Shown: positions 6,492 through 13,430 of the stretch, piece after piece
Layout of the letters: every line of letters starts with the position of its first letter
Position numbering within the stretch: the first letter of the stretch is position 1
Assembly: GCA_002704755.1 (NCBI GenBank)
Contig: PAHC01000007.1
Coordinates: 15,847-33,020 of the forward strand
DNA from: Rhodobiaceae bacterium
GTDB lineage: Bacteria; Pseudomonadota; Alphaproteobacteria; Rhizobiales; TMED25
Direction of reading: 5' to 3'
Length of the DNA stretch: 17,174 bases
Program-made: the position numbers and the translations under genes
The notes under the pieces: model-generated
What the model saw: the letters and a program-made list of their open reading frames with translations, nothing else
The model's database searches: none
Told to the model about the DNA's origin: nothing

Positions 6492-8116
6492 TAGAACTCT
6501 CCTTTTTCTACAGGGAAGGGGTTAGTCTCATCTTCAGCGTCTGGTATCGCCAACTCAGTCATTCGGCCTGTGTACTTGTCGTACTCAAGGCTACAAGCAA
6601 TGCCTGTCTCCCCCGTCCATCTGTTTTTCAACACACGAACTTGAGTTACGTTTGCCATTTCTGGGTCTTGCTGGTCACGCTCACAGCCCAACACGATATC
6701 GGATAGTTGCCCGATACCCGCACTGCCTCTGAGTTGTGACAAGTTTGTTTGTGCGCCATTCTCGTGTCCCTTACCTTCGGGACGCTTCAAGTGACTTACG
6801 AGAACCAGACCAATCTTAACTTCCTCAACGAGAGCGCGGAGCTTCGTCATGGTGTTATCAATCATCCGCCGTTCATCACCATTCTCCATGCCACTAACAA
6901 CTATGCTAATGTGGTCAAGAACAATGAAGCCACAGCCACACCCGTTGGCTAGGTAGCGTATCTTGTCCATGAGGTTCTCACTTTCGGTTGAACCCCAGTG
7001 GTCATAAAGATACACACGGCCTGTACCAAGGGTAGAGTCAAACGCTTCCTTTAGCTCCTCTTCCTTTGCGGTAGAGTTACCAAGGTGCAAGGGTTTGTTC
7101 ATAGCTATAGACATGAGGCCCAAGGAAGTACGTTTTACCGACTCCTCTAGTGCTATGTAACCTATAGTCTCACCTTGTTGCAGAAGGAAGTGAGCAAACT
7201 CTCTACAGAGTTGACTTTTCCCTATGCCGCTACCAGCGGTCACAGTTACGATTTCACCCTTACGTATTCCAAGGGTTTTCTCATTGAGTCCGTGGTAGGG
7301 GTACTCATAGGACTGAGTGTTATCTTCTTTGGTAACAACATCCCACAAAGAATCCCCATTGATAATACCGTCAGGACGATAATCCTTGGCATCGAACATG
7401 GCGTTGTTGATGTCCTTGGTCTTACCAGCTACCAACATCTCATTGGCATCCTTCAAGGGCAAATGTGCAATTTTGCACTTGCCTGACGGGAACAAAGTGG
7501 CACAGTCCTTTGCGGCTTTTCGACCAGCATCATCTGAGTCAAACATCAGAACAACGCTGTCAAACTTGTTAAGCCACTCAAGTGATTTCTGAAGGGCTTT
7601 CTTTGCCCCCTGTGAGCCGTTAGGAACGGAACACACAGGCCATGATGTACCTAAGACCTGACTGACCGAAAGGGCATCAATCTCCCCTTCGGTAACAACT
7701 ACTCGCTTACCACCATCACGCCATAGCCACTGTCCGTATAGGCCAATGTCATTGGTGTCACCGATAAACAAGAAGTCTTTATTTGGAAACCGCAACTTCT
7801 GAGCAACTAAATCACCATCACGGTTTTTGTAGTTGGCTATCTGAACAGGCTTGCCTTTGAACTTACCTACCTGATAACCCCATTTCTTTACGGTTTCCAT
7901 ATTAATGTTTCGTTTGGCTAGTGCTTTGTATGAGCCGCCTTTGACTAAATCGTGGTTCACTTTACTCTGTCTCCGCTCTTCCTGATTACTGTCTCCGTAG
8001 TGACCACACACAAAGCACCAACCATGCCCATCATCATAGACTGCAAAGCCATCTGATGACGGACAAGCTGGGCAAGGTATGTGAGCTACGAAATTACTTC
8101 CGTTGCGTTCCACCAT
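6491..8116 (-). CDS. Primase-helicase, T7 gp4-like
   Basis: This 541-aa fused enzyme unwinds DNA and makes primers at the phage fork. The N-terminal zinc-binding domain has C15/C18 and C34/C37 (CPAC, CFVC). TOPRIM primase: TEGEIDALS (142-150) and MFDSDDAG with D193/D195. The RecA-like helicase has Walker A AGSGIGKS (294-301), Walker B FIVLDHIS (397-404) and a later SHLKRPEGKG segment. The C-terminus is acidic and ends in Phe (VEKGEF), like the T7 gp4 tail that contacts DNA polymerase. Start: the ATG at 8116 has GAGGG only about 2 nt away; the next codon, GTG at 8113, has better spacing and may be the true start. It overlaps the amidase gene by about 30 nt. Confidence 0.95.
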   Translation of the reverse strand: MVERNGSNFVAHIPCPACPSSDGFAVYDDGHGWCFVCGHYGDSNQEERRQSKVNHDLVKGGSYKALAKRNINMETVKKWGYQVGKFKGKPVQIANYKNRDGDLVAQKLRFPNKDFLFIGDTNDIGLYGQWLWRDGGKRVVVTEGEIDALSVSQVLGTSWPVCSVPNGSQGAKKALQKSLEWLNKFDSVVLMFDSDDAGRKAAKDCATLFPSGKCKIAHLPLKDANEMLVAGKTKDINNAMFDAKDYRPDGIINGDSLWDVVTKEDNTQSYEYPYHGLNEKTLGIRKGEIVTVTAGSGIGKSQLCREFAHFLLQQGETIGYIALEESVKRTSLGLMSIAMNKPLHLGNSTAKEEELKEAFDSTLGTGRVYLYDHWGSTESENLMDKIRYLANGCGCGFIVLDHISIVVSGMENGDERRMIDNTMTKLRALVEEVKIGLVLVSHLKRPEGKGHENGAQTNLSQLRGSAGIGQLSDIVLGCERDQQDPEMANVTQVRVLKNRWTGETGIACSLEYDKYTGRMTELAIPDAEDETNPFPVEKGEF

Positions 8117-8514
8117 TCCCTCACATTAAAAGAAGGACACGCCTTAGAGGAAAACTCGTTATGACCTACGACTTCCGCATCTGGGTACGGAAGTTTCATT
8201 TGCCACACTAGCTTTGCCAGCGCATCCCATTGTTCACTTGTAAAGTTTGATTCAGGATTACCTTCTTCATCTATGCCGCCGACCATGCAGATGCCGATAC
8301 TCTTGTCGTTATAACCACGACAGTGTGCGCCAACCTCTGATATTTCACGGCCCTCTTCGACTGTGCCATCACGACAAACAACCCAGTGATAACCAATCTT
8401 TCGCCAGCCTTTTTGACGATGCCACTTATCAATATCCTTTGCAGTAATATCCATAGATGGCTTCGTGGCGGCACAGTGAATCATAATGTAATCTGTTTGT
8501 TGTCTTTCACTCAT
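8086..8514 (-). CDS. N-acetylmuramoyl-L-alanine amidase, T7 lysozyme (gp3.5)-like
   Basis: This 142-aa protein closely follows T7 lysozyme. Zinc ligands and catalytic residues are visible as H13 (MIHCAAT), Y42 (GYHWVV), H118 (VVGHNE), K124 and C126 (SSKACPSF). The VGGID and FTSEQ segments also match. It cleaves the amide bond in peptidoglycan; the T7 homologue additionally binds phage RNA polymerase and damps transcription, so a similar dual role is plausible but not shown. The start is the ATG at 8514 with AAGGA 8 nt upstream; an upstream extension of the frame lies inside endonuclease I and is rejected. It overlaps the endonuclease stop by 8 nt. No signal peptide is present, so release would need another lysis factor. 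Confidence 0.94.
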   Translation of the reverse strand: MSERQQTDYIMIHCAATKPSMDITAKDIDKWHRQKGWRKIGYHWVVCRDGTVEEGREISEVGAHCRGYNDKSIGICMVGGIDEEGNPESNFTSEQWDALAKLVWQMKLPYPDAEVVGHNEFSSKACPSFNVREWWNATEVIS

Positions 8515-8911
8515 GTAACCATTCCTTTGGGACTGTACCCTCTGCATACAGAAAGCCATTCTTCTCACACCATTCGATGCAAGTGAGTTTGCTTCCTTGA
8601 ACACGACCACGGGCATTCTGAAAGACAAAGCGAACCTCAATATCAGGGCTTTGTGCTTTCAGTAGCTTATGCTTGCGTTGGTCAGCAGACTTGAAATATC
8701 CCTTTGCTTCGACATAAACCCCAGAGGGTAGTCGGAAGTCGGGTAGGTAGTTACGCTCGACAATGTAGGGCAATCTGTAGGCTTCGTATTCGTAGTCTAC
8801 ACCCTGACTGTCTAAGTTCTTTGCAACAGATTCCTCAAACTTACTTCTAAAAGTCTTCTTCTTCTTCGTCTTCGTTGTTACCGAAGAACTCTTCGTTGTC
8901 TTCTTGGGCAT
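8507..8911 (-). CDS. Endonuclease I, T7 gp3-like Holliday-junction resolvase
   Basis: This 134-aa protein has the PD-(D/E)XK layout of T7 endonuclease I: E26 in a helix (FRSKFEESVA), D58 (NYLPDFRLP), and E68/K70 (VYVEAKGYFK). It resolves branched DNA and, in T7, helps degrade host DNA. The N-terminus is very basic (KTKKKKT). The ATG at 8911 is the only reasonable start, which means the first 65 nt overlap the end of the SSB gene in another frame; the ribosome site is weak, so coupling is likely. The same GAAGAAG-type repeat encodes the acidic tail of SSB and the lysine tail here. Its 3' end overlaps the amidase gene. Confidence 0.93.
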   Translation of the reverse strand: MPKKTTKSSSVTTKTKKKKTFRSKFEESVAKNLDSQGVDYEYEAYRLPYIVERNYLPDFRLPSGVYVEAKGYFKSADQRKHKLLKAQSPDIEVRFVFQNARGRVQGSKLTCIEWCEKNGFLYAEGTVPKEWLHE

Positions 8912-9476
8912 TATCGCTACCATTATTATTATTGTTATCGTGCGTGTAGCCTTCTTCTTCTCCGAAGCCGAAGTCGTTGGACTCATATTCAATGAGGTTG
9001 ATTATCTGAACAGCCTTGAGGCGCAGAGATACACCAGCCCCAGAAGATGGGACGTAGTACAGGTTTGGTTCAAAGGCTACTTTGACCTCAGAACCGTTAG
9101 CCATATTCACAGGCTCAGTAATCGGAGTACCCTTGGCATCCAACACTGCAACCTTCATATCCATAGGCCCATTCTTGGTTTGGATTTTTGCCTTTTGCTT
9201 GAACTTAAACTCAAGCTGACCAGTTGGATTGCCAGTTTCATCCAGAACTTCATTGTAGGGTACGTTGGCTAACTTAATCTTTTTGGAAGGGTTTTCTGTC
9301 TTTGCTTTCTGGACTGACTCTTCGCCCAGCGCATCAACTTTTTTCTGAAGGTTGATTGCGTCTTCACCAGCCACACGGAACTTCACTGAGTAGTCACCGT
9401 CAGAGTTGAACTGTGTGTCAGGTGTAAAGATATGAGGCCAGTAGGCCAATCCTTTGCTAGTACGTAAGGTTGCCAT
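8847..9476 (-). CDS. Single-stranded DNA-binding protein, T7 gp2.5-like
   Basis: This 209-aa protein resembles the gp2.5 family. It begins TLRTSKGLAYWPHIFTPDT and has an OB-fold-like core containing KFKQKAKIQT and SGAGVSLRLKAVQI. An Asn-rich linker leads to a strongly acidic tail ending EDEEEEDF with a terminal Phe. In T7 this tail binds the polymerase and helicase. The protein coats ssDNA and coordinates the replisome. AAGGAG lies about 10 nt before the ATG at 9476. It follows promoter B and a 46-aa ORF whose stop is 2 nt upstream. The acidic-tail codons are overlapped by the start of endonuclease I. Confidence 0.92.
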   Translation of the reverse strand: MATLRTSKGLAYWPHIFTPDTQFNSDGDYSVKFRVAGEDAINLQKKVDALGEESVQKAKTENPSKKIKLANVPYNEVLDETGNPTGQLEFKFKQKAKIQTKNGPMDMKVAVLDAKGTPITEPVNMANGSEVKVAFEPNLYYVPSSGAGVSLRLKAVQIINLIEYESNDFGFGEEEGYTHDNNNNNGSDNAQEDNEEFFGNNEDEEEEDF

Positions 9477-9478
9477 AA

Positions 9479-9619
9479 TTATTCTGTCTCCTTATGGTTA
9501 ACCATGGTTAAGTCAATACCCGCTTCGATAAGTCGGGCTGTTAAATCCACTGGGACTGCGAGGTCACGGCGAATTAGAATCTTGTAAAGTACAAGAAGAG
9601 CTTCGGTATGTTTTTCCAT
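9479..9619 (-). CDS. Small ORF (46 aa) between phage promoter B and the SSB gene
   Basis: The ORF runs from ATG at 9619 to TAA at 9479, 2 nt before the SSB start, and contains the SSB ribosome site. The product begins MEKHTEALLVLYKILIRRDL and ends in VNHKETE; it looks helical, with no recognised domain. The ATG lies only about 2-3 nt after the predicted start site of promoter B, so the mRNA would be nearly leaderless. An in-frame ATG at 9634 lies inside the promoter. No Shine-Dalgarno is seen. The tight junction with SSB argues for translation, the lack of a ribosome site against it. A palindrome copy falls in the last third. Confidence 0.4.
   Translation of the reverse strand: MEKHTEALLVLYKILIRRDLAVPVDLTARLIEAGIDLTMVNHKETE
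9497..9512. promoter_or_regulatory. Dispersed palindrome, copy 3, upstream of SSB
   Basis: The sequence is GTTAACCATGGTTAAG, with a perfectly symmetric CCATGG centre and one arm mismatch at the last base. It lies about 110 nt downstream of promoter B and about 20 nt upstream of the SSB start codon. Confidence 0.7.
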
Positions 9620-9621
9620 AA

Positions 9622-9638
9622 CTATAATGTCCATAAAT
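9622..9638 (-). promoter_or_regulatory. Phage RNA polymerase promoter B (SSB/replication block)
   Basis: The minus-strand sequence is ATTTATGGACATTATAG, the best fit to the shared consensus. It lies in the short gap between the RNA polymerase stop and the SSB block, so it would drive SSB, endonuclease, amidase, primase and polymerase. Confidence 0.75.
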
Positions 9639-9650
9639 GTGCAAGCATTA

Positions 9651-9662
9651 CACTTTGGTAAG
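9651..9662 (-). repeat. 12-mer CTTACCAAAGTG, copy next to promoter B
   Basis: The same minus-strand 12-mer occurs at 14792-14803, where it forms part of the spacer of a sigma-70-like promoter. Here it is followed by TAATGC with TTTTGC 17 bp upstream, a weaker sigma-70-like arrangement. It may mark a host promoter just before phage promoter B; this is inference from two copies only. Confidence 0.4.
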
Positions 9663-9663
9663 A

Positions 9664-12090
9664 CTAAGCAAAAAAGTATTTAGACTCCTTCACGAGAGAA
9701 AGGTCTAAGCTACCTTTTTGCGGTGGTGTAGGTACTTCATCTACGACTTCAAGAGCGAAGCCTTTGAACTGTTCAAGGACATCATTCTGCTCGTACATAC
9801 GAACAAAAGAAGCCCGTGTCTGCTCGTACAATTTAGGTACAAGTGAGGCGTGTACACCATAACTATCGTGTACCATGGCAAAGTCAGTAATCCCTACATC
9901 CACACAGTTGTTAATAGTGAACGTCATAGCCGCGCTATCCAGCGAGTGGATAAAGTTAGGGCTTGCTCCGTTGACTGCGCGGCGGCGGTCTGACTTCATG
10001 TAGTTTTGCTCACGAACCTGTGGCTTGATAAGGCTATTATCAATGTGGGTTGTGATGCGTCTGCTTCGTGTCTCTGGATACATCTGATGCACCAGAAACC
10101 CTGTTGGTGTCTCCCAGATAACTGGAAGGTTCTCTGCCGATACAATACTGGATATCTCTTGTAGCCAATCCATAACTGTACGGGCGGCGGTAATCACCTT
10201 TGAGATACAAGCCCACACAATGTCAGCAAGATAGTGACTAGGTTCAAACAGGTCATGTCCCCAAGGCGATAAAGTCCCTTCTTCAATACGGTCAGTAATG
10301 TAATCCTCAATATACTGACGGGTACTGTATATCTTACCGCCGTATGGGACTACCATCACAGGCCGCTTGGTACACTTTCTAGTGACACCGAACTCAAGCC
10401 ACTCACGAGCCATGGCATCATGCGACTTACGACTCTCCAGAACCTGATTAACCTCATCAGCTACATCCTGATAAATGTCACGAGGTATCTCACACGGTAC
10501 AAGGTTGGTTGACTCACCACCCTTCATGTCGAGATTAATGGCACTCAGGTGTTGTAGCCCGTTGTTAGACCCATCAAGGCTCACTGGTAAATGTGAGATA
10601 CGACCAACAGCCGCTTTTCTCCACTCAAAGCAAAACGCAAGAAACATCCATGGGTCACTGGCCTTTGTCCACCACGTATTCTCATAGGGGTCTTCCGCAC
10701 AGGCTTCGATAGCATCGGTATTCTTACTTACCCAATAAGCGCGGTCATCAAACGATACCTTGTCTTCACCGAAACAGTTAGCACCATGAACACCCAGCCA
10801 GTATATACCCTCTGAGGTCAGCGGTACGCCGTTGGCAAAAGTAAGTAACGCTTTGGCATAGTCTGGCCCTTGTGGACTAAGAAAGCTACTGACAACGTAC
10901 TTACGTCCTCTGAAGTCGTTCTGCCAGACAAAGTAGAACTCATCAAAGTCCTTGAACTTGTCTGCCATAGACATGGTACGAACAAGCTGTAGACGTTTGC
11001 TATTTAGCCTAGAGTTGGACTGATGCACCCTTGCGGCGGCGTGTTTCCATTCTTTGAACATAACCCGTTCAGCCTCAGTCATCTCTGACTTAGGTTTATC
11101 AGGGAACTGCGTGGGCGGTAGAGGCAGAGGGCCACGCTGTGGTAAACCGCCCCAGCTATCGCCAGACTCCCACACTGTCTTCATCACTTCTAGTATAGGC
11201 TTGTTGACCGCCCACTTGGTCTTTTGTAGAGCGTTGATAGCCCTATACTCCTCTGGCATCTCGTGATGCTCCATCTCCTCAAGGTAACGGCGGTTCACCG
11301 TCTTGATGAGTGGTAGAGGACGAATGTGTCTTGTGTGATACCCACCGTCAGTAGGAGAAGTCCAATCACGCGGTGGTACAACGCACGGCATATAGCGAGG
11401 CGCAAGTATCTCACCACGAGCATTAATTCTATCAATCCACTCCATAGTCTTTTCGGTGGGCGTAAGATATAACACTCGCTTGGTGCGACCAAACGTGTGG
11501 GTAGTTAACTCCACAAGACCTGTGGACTGAATGATAAGGTCAACCAGTTTACAGCCGAGGTGCATCTTCTCTTGCTTACTCCACGGCTCGTGGTCAATCA
11601 GGGCTTTCTTGTTCATCGTGTGGATGATGGCGTAGCGGCGGAAGTACCGATTGCTGGTACGCTTGTTGACATCCTTTTGGATACGTCTGAACCAGTGTGG
11701 TTCTTGCTCTTCAAACATGGAGAACTTGAACTGGTCTTCTAGCATACCAGCTATACCCATAGCACACTTGGTTAGCGTTTGGTTTTTGGACACAGAGTCT
11801 ATAACACTCTTCAGCGACAGGTAGGCGGCAACTTCGGGGTCAAGAAGGGACAGTAGATGCCCAGCAGACGATAGCCTACCAGCCTTGCCTGTAAAGGCAT
11901 AGTCAAGAAACTCCTCGATACACTTGGTAACAGAGTCCACTGACTTCTTCATTGCGAGTATACCATACAGAGTCGTTGACTCGTTGGTTTGCTCAATAGC
12001 TTTACTGACCTCAGACCTGTAGTAATCAATACCCTTGGTCTGCATATCAGCTTCTAACTTTCTCTGAATTTCTAAGAGATGTTGGTTCAT
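9664..12090 (-). CDS. Phage single-subunit DNA-dependent RNA polymerase, T7-like
   Basis: This 808-aa enzyme (T7: 883) would transcribe phage genes from its own promoters. Visible motifs: DFRGRKYV (392-399); motif A LDGSNNGLQHLSA with D506; motif B KRPVMVVPYGG with K575 and Y583; motif C MVHDSYG with H741/D742; and the NFIHSLDSAAM helix. The C-terminus ends YFFA, like the FAFA foot of T7. The region about 655-685 corresponds to the promoter-specificity loop but differs in sequence from T7, consistent with the different promoter motif here. Start: ATG at 12090 with AGGAG 5 nt upstream. Phage promoter C lies about 40 nt upstream, suggesting positive autoregulation. Confidence 0.96.
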   Translation of the reverse strand: MNQHLLEIQRKLEADMQTKGIDYYRSEVSKAIEQTNESTTLYGILAMKKSVDSVTKCIEEFLDYAFTGKAGRLSSAGHLLSLLDPEVAAYLSLKSVIDSVSKNQTLTKCAMGIAGMLEDQFKFSMFEEQEPHWFRRIQKDVNKRTSNRYFRRYAIIHTMNKKALIDHEPWSKQEKMHLGCKLVDLIIQSTGLVELTTHTFGRTKRVLYLTPTEKTMEWIDRINARGEILAPRYMPCVVPPRDWTSPTDGGYHTRHIRPLPLIKTVNRRYLEEMEHHEMPEEYRAINALQKTKWAVNKPILEVMKTVWESGDSWGGLPQRGPLPLPPTQFPDKPKSEMTEAERVMFKEWKHAAARVHQSNSRLNSKRLQLVRTMSMADKFKDFDEFYFVWQNDFRGRKYVVSSFLSPQGPDYAKALLTFANGVPLTSEGIYWLGVHGANCFGEDKVSFDDRAYWVSKNTDAIEACAEDPYENTWWTKASDPWMFLAFCFEWRKAAVGRISHLPVSLDGSNNGLQHLSAINLDMKGGESTNLVPCEIPRDIYQDVADEVNQVLESRKSHDAMAREWLEFGVTRKCTKRPVMVVPYGGKIYSTRQYIEDYITDRIEEGTLSPWGHDLFEPSHYLADIVWACISKVITAARTVMDWLQEISSIVSAENLPVIWETPTGFLVHQMYPETRSRRITTHIDNSLIKPQVREQNYMKSDRRRAVNGASPNFIHSLDSAAMTFTINNCVDVGITDFAMVHDSYGVHASLVPKLYEQTRASFVRMYEQNDVLEQFKGFALEVVDEVPTPPQKGSLDLSLVKESKYFFA

Positions 12091-12129
12091 CGTTACTCCT
12101 ATAGGTAACTAGAGTTGACCCAGCGAGGG

Positions 12130-12146
12130 CTATAATGTCCATTAAT
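12130..12146 (-). promoter_or_regulatory. Phage RNA polymerase promoter C (before the polymerase gene)
   Basis: The minus-strand sequence is ATTAATGGACATTATAG, one difference from promoter B. Initiation would be near 12130, giving a leader of about 40 nt before the polymerase ATG. Its upstream edge touches a TTGTCAC repeat (12146-12152), so a protein bound there could block it. Confidence 0.75.
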
Positions 12147-12176
12147 TGTCACCACCGTCACAGGAGTTTGTGACAA
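12146..12176. repeat. Left arm-type repeats TTGTCAC (inverted pair)
   Basis: TTGTCAC at 12146-12152 and its inverse GTGACAA at 12170-12176, with a partial GTCAC between them. With the right pair at 12419-12437 there are four copies in under 300 bp, against about two expected by chance in the whole window on both strands. This suggests integrase (or excisionase) arm sites. Confidence 0.55.
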
Positions 12177-12186
12177 TGGAAAACGA

Positions 12187-12206
12187 GTCTTACGTTAGTG
12201 TAAGAC
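12187..12206 (-). terminator. Hairpin downstream of tRNA, possible weak terminator
   Basis: The minus strand forms GTCTTAC / GTAAGAC with a 6-nt loop, followed by TCGTTTTCC. The T run is short and follows 2 nt after the stem, so termination would be weak; it may instead be a processing structure or part of attP. Confidence 0.35.
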
Positions 12207-12313
12207 CCGCTCTCATTTATAAGATATGTAGGAGTATTTGATACAGGCTATACGTTTGAGGCAGATATACCAATGTGTATATTAGTTACACACGATTTTA
12301 AGTCTGTTCTCAT

Positions 12314-12402
12314 TGGTACGAGCGGGGGGACTCGAACCCCCACGCCATTGAAAAGGCTCAGAATTTTAAGTCCTGTGTGTCTACCAATTCCACCACGCTC
12401 GC
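12314..12402 (-). tRNA. tRNA-Leu (anticodon UAA), CCA encoded
   Basis: A full 89-nt class II cloverleaf is visible: acceptor GCGAGCG pairs with CGCTCGT (a G1-U72 wobble, as in E. coli leuZ), the D-arm contains GTGGAATTGGTAGACAC, and the anticodon stem CAGGA/TTCTG encloses loop CTTAAAA with anticodon TAA. There is a long variable arm (GAGCCTTTTCAATGGCGT region), the T-arm is GGGGG-TTCGAGT-CCCCC, and it ends in discriminator A and CCA. It reads UUA codons. It lies just downstream of the integrase gene, so it probably doubles as the attP core matching a host tRNA-Leu gene. Being complete, it could also be functional in translation or restore the host gene after integration. Confidence 0.93.
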
Positions 12403-12407
12403 TCCGT

Positions 12408-12440
12408 TTGTGCCAGTATTGTCACACTGGTTGTCACAAA
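12408..12440 (-). repeat. Inverted repeat between integrase stop and tRNA
   Basis: On the minus strand TTTGTG(ACAA)CCAGT pairs with ACTGGCACAAA, an 11-bp interrupted stem with a 4-nt bulge. It lies between the integrase stop and the 5' end of the tRNA. No T run follows, so it is more likely an RNA-processing structure or protein-binding site than a terminator. Confidence 0.45.
12419..12437. repeat. Right arm-type repeats TTGTCAC (direct pair)
   Basis: TTGTCAC at 12419-12425 and 12431-12437, 12 bp apart in the same orientation, about one helical turn. They lie between the tRNA and the integrase stop codon, opposite the left pair, as expected for integrase arm sites. Confidence 0.55.
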
Positions 12441-13430
12441 TTACTCCGTAGATAAATTATCTAATACACTTATGGCATTCACCATATTTGTATCATTTAT
12501 TTTAGCATATCTCATTGTTATTTGTATAGTTTTATGGCCCATCAGTTTCTGTACCACCTGTATTGGTACGTTCCTCTGAACAAGTCTTGATGCAAACGTA
12601 TGACGTAGTGTGTGCCATACAACATCATTACCCAGACCACAGTGATGCTTTACTCTCTCAAAGGCAGAACGAATGAACTCCTTCTGTGGGAACATGAAGG
12701 GGTCACCTGTTCTATTCTCAAGCACGGCTCTAGCTCTTTTTGTGAGCGGTATAATTCTGGGAAGCTGTGCTTTGCTCTCCCATACACCCAGACCTTGAGC
12801 CGTTATGTCAGCCTTTTTGATACGCATAAGCTCACTTCTTCTAACACCAGTATCAACAGCAACAATCATGGCATCATGCAAATTAACATACCCCATATCT
12901 GCCGCCAATCCTGTCATCATCACCATCTCTTCTTCCGTCAACCAGCGCAGACGGTGTTCCCCCTCTGGCTGTCTATGGATGAAGACATGGTGAGTCATTT
13001 TGTTGTACTCCCTCGCAGTCCGAAGAATGCGAGAGAGATTCATAAGTACACGATTGATTGTTGAACCAGACAACCGTGTACTTTTCAGGTGTAGGATAAA
13101 GTCATCCACTCTCTCTGTTGTTATATCTGTGAGTGGACAGTTGTTACCAAAATATTCAAGGTTCTTTCTCATGTTGATGAGGTGGGTTTTCTCTGACTTA
13201 GAGTTCTCCCACCGCATAACAAAAGTACGCTCTGCGGCATCCTTCAGTGTCCATCCGTTAACCTTGGCTGTAGAGTTAACCACGGTTAACGGGCGTCCAA
13301 TCTTCAAGGATTGCTTGGCTTCTTTTTCCCATGCCAACGCATCCTCGTACAAGTCAAAGTTTCTTCTTGCACGTTTACCGTTGGCAAATACATCAACTTG
13401 CCAACCTTTTCCTCGTTGCCGTACCGTCAT
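12441..13430 (-). CDS. int: Site-specific tyrosine recombinase (phage integrase)
   Basis: This 329-aa integrase has an N-terminal arm-binding-like part (VRQRGKGWQVDVFANGKR), a core-binding SAM-like domain (about 60-150) and the C-terminal catalytic domain. Catalytic residues: R197 (DTGVRRSEL), K220 (WESKAQ), H273-x-x-R276 (HTLRHTF), H299 (LMGHKT) and nucleophile Y308 (MRYAK). It would insert the phage at a host site, probably the tRNA-Leu gene whose copy lies just downstream. GGAGG lies 4 nt before the ATG, which overlaps the MarR-like stop (ATGA), so the two are co-translated. A 16-bp palindrome lies within codons 47-52. The set of catalytic residues is complete, so it should be active. Confidence 0.96.
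   Translation of the reverse strand: MTVRQRGKGWQVDVFANGKRARRNFDLYEDALAWEKEAKQSLKIGRPLTVVNSTAKVNGWTLKDAAERTFVMRWENSKSEKTHLINMRKNLEYFGNNCPLTDITTERVDDFILHLKSTRLSGSTINRVLMNLSRILRTAREYNKMTHHVFIHRQPEGEHRLRWLTEEEMVMMTGLAADMGYVNLHDAMIVAVDTGVRRSELMRIKKADITAQGLGVWESKAQLPRIIPLTKRARAVLENRTGDPFMFPQKEFIRSAFERVKHHCGLGNDVVWHTLRHTFASRLVQRNVPIQVVQKLMGHKTIQITMRYAKINDTNMVNAISVLDNLSTE
13275..13290. promoter_or_regulatory. Dispersed palindrome, copy 4, inside the integrase gene
   Basis: The sequence is GTTAACCACGGTTAAC. It encodes Leu-Thr-Val-Val-Asn on the coding strand, in a linker-like part of the integrase. A half site (GTTAACC) lies about 20 bp away at 13256, so the two might act together. Confidence 0.7.

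Larger units (their letters stand above)
12091..12440. other. Candidate phage attachment region (attP), 350 bp between integrase and RNA polymerase
   Basis: This non-protein stretch holds, left to right: promoter C, a left pair of TTGTCAC repeats, a hairpin (12187-12206), AT-rich DNA, a complete tRNA-Leu gene, and a right pair of TTGTCAC repeats abutting the integrase stop. Tyrosine integrases commonly use tRNA genes as core sites and bind flanking arm sites. Phage genes continue on both sides, so this is an uninterrupted attP and not a prophage end. The exact crossover cannot be placed without a host genome. Confidence 0.65.

Noticed and set aside
12314..12402. G1-U72 wobble at the tRNA acceptor as a sign of decay
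   Set aside because: E. coli tRNA-Leu(UAA) has the same G-U end as I recall it, so the tRNA looks intact.
12091..12440. The tRNA as the end of an integrated prophage
   Set aside because: Phage genes continue in the same direction on both sides (integrase, then RNA polymerase), so this is an uninterrupted phage arrangement.
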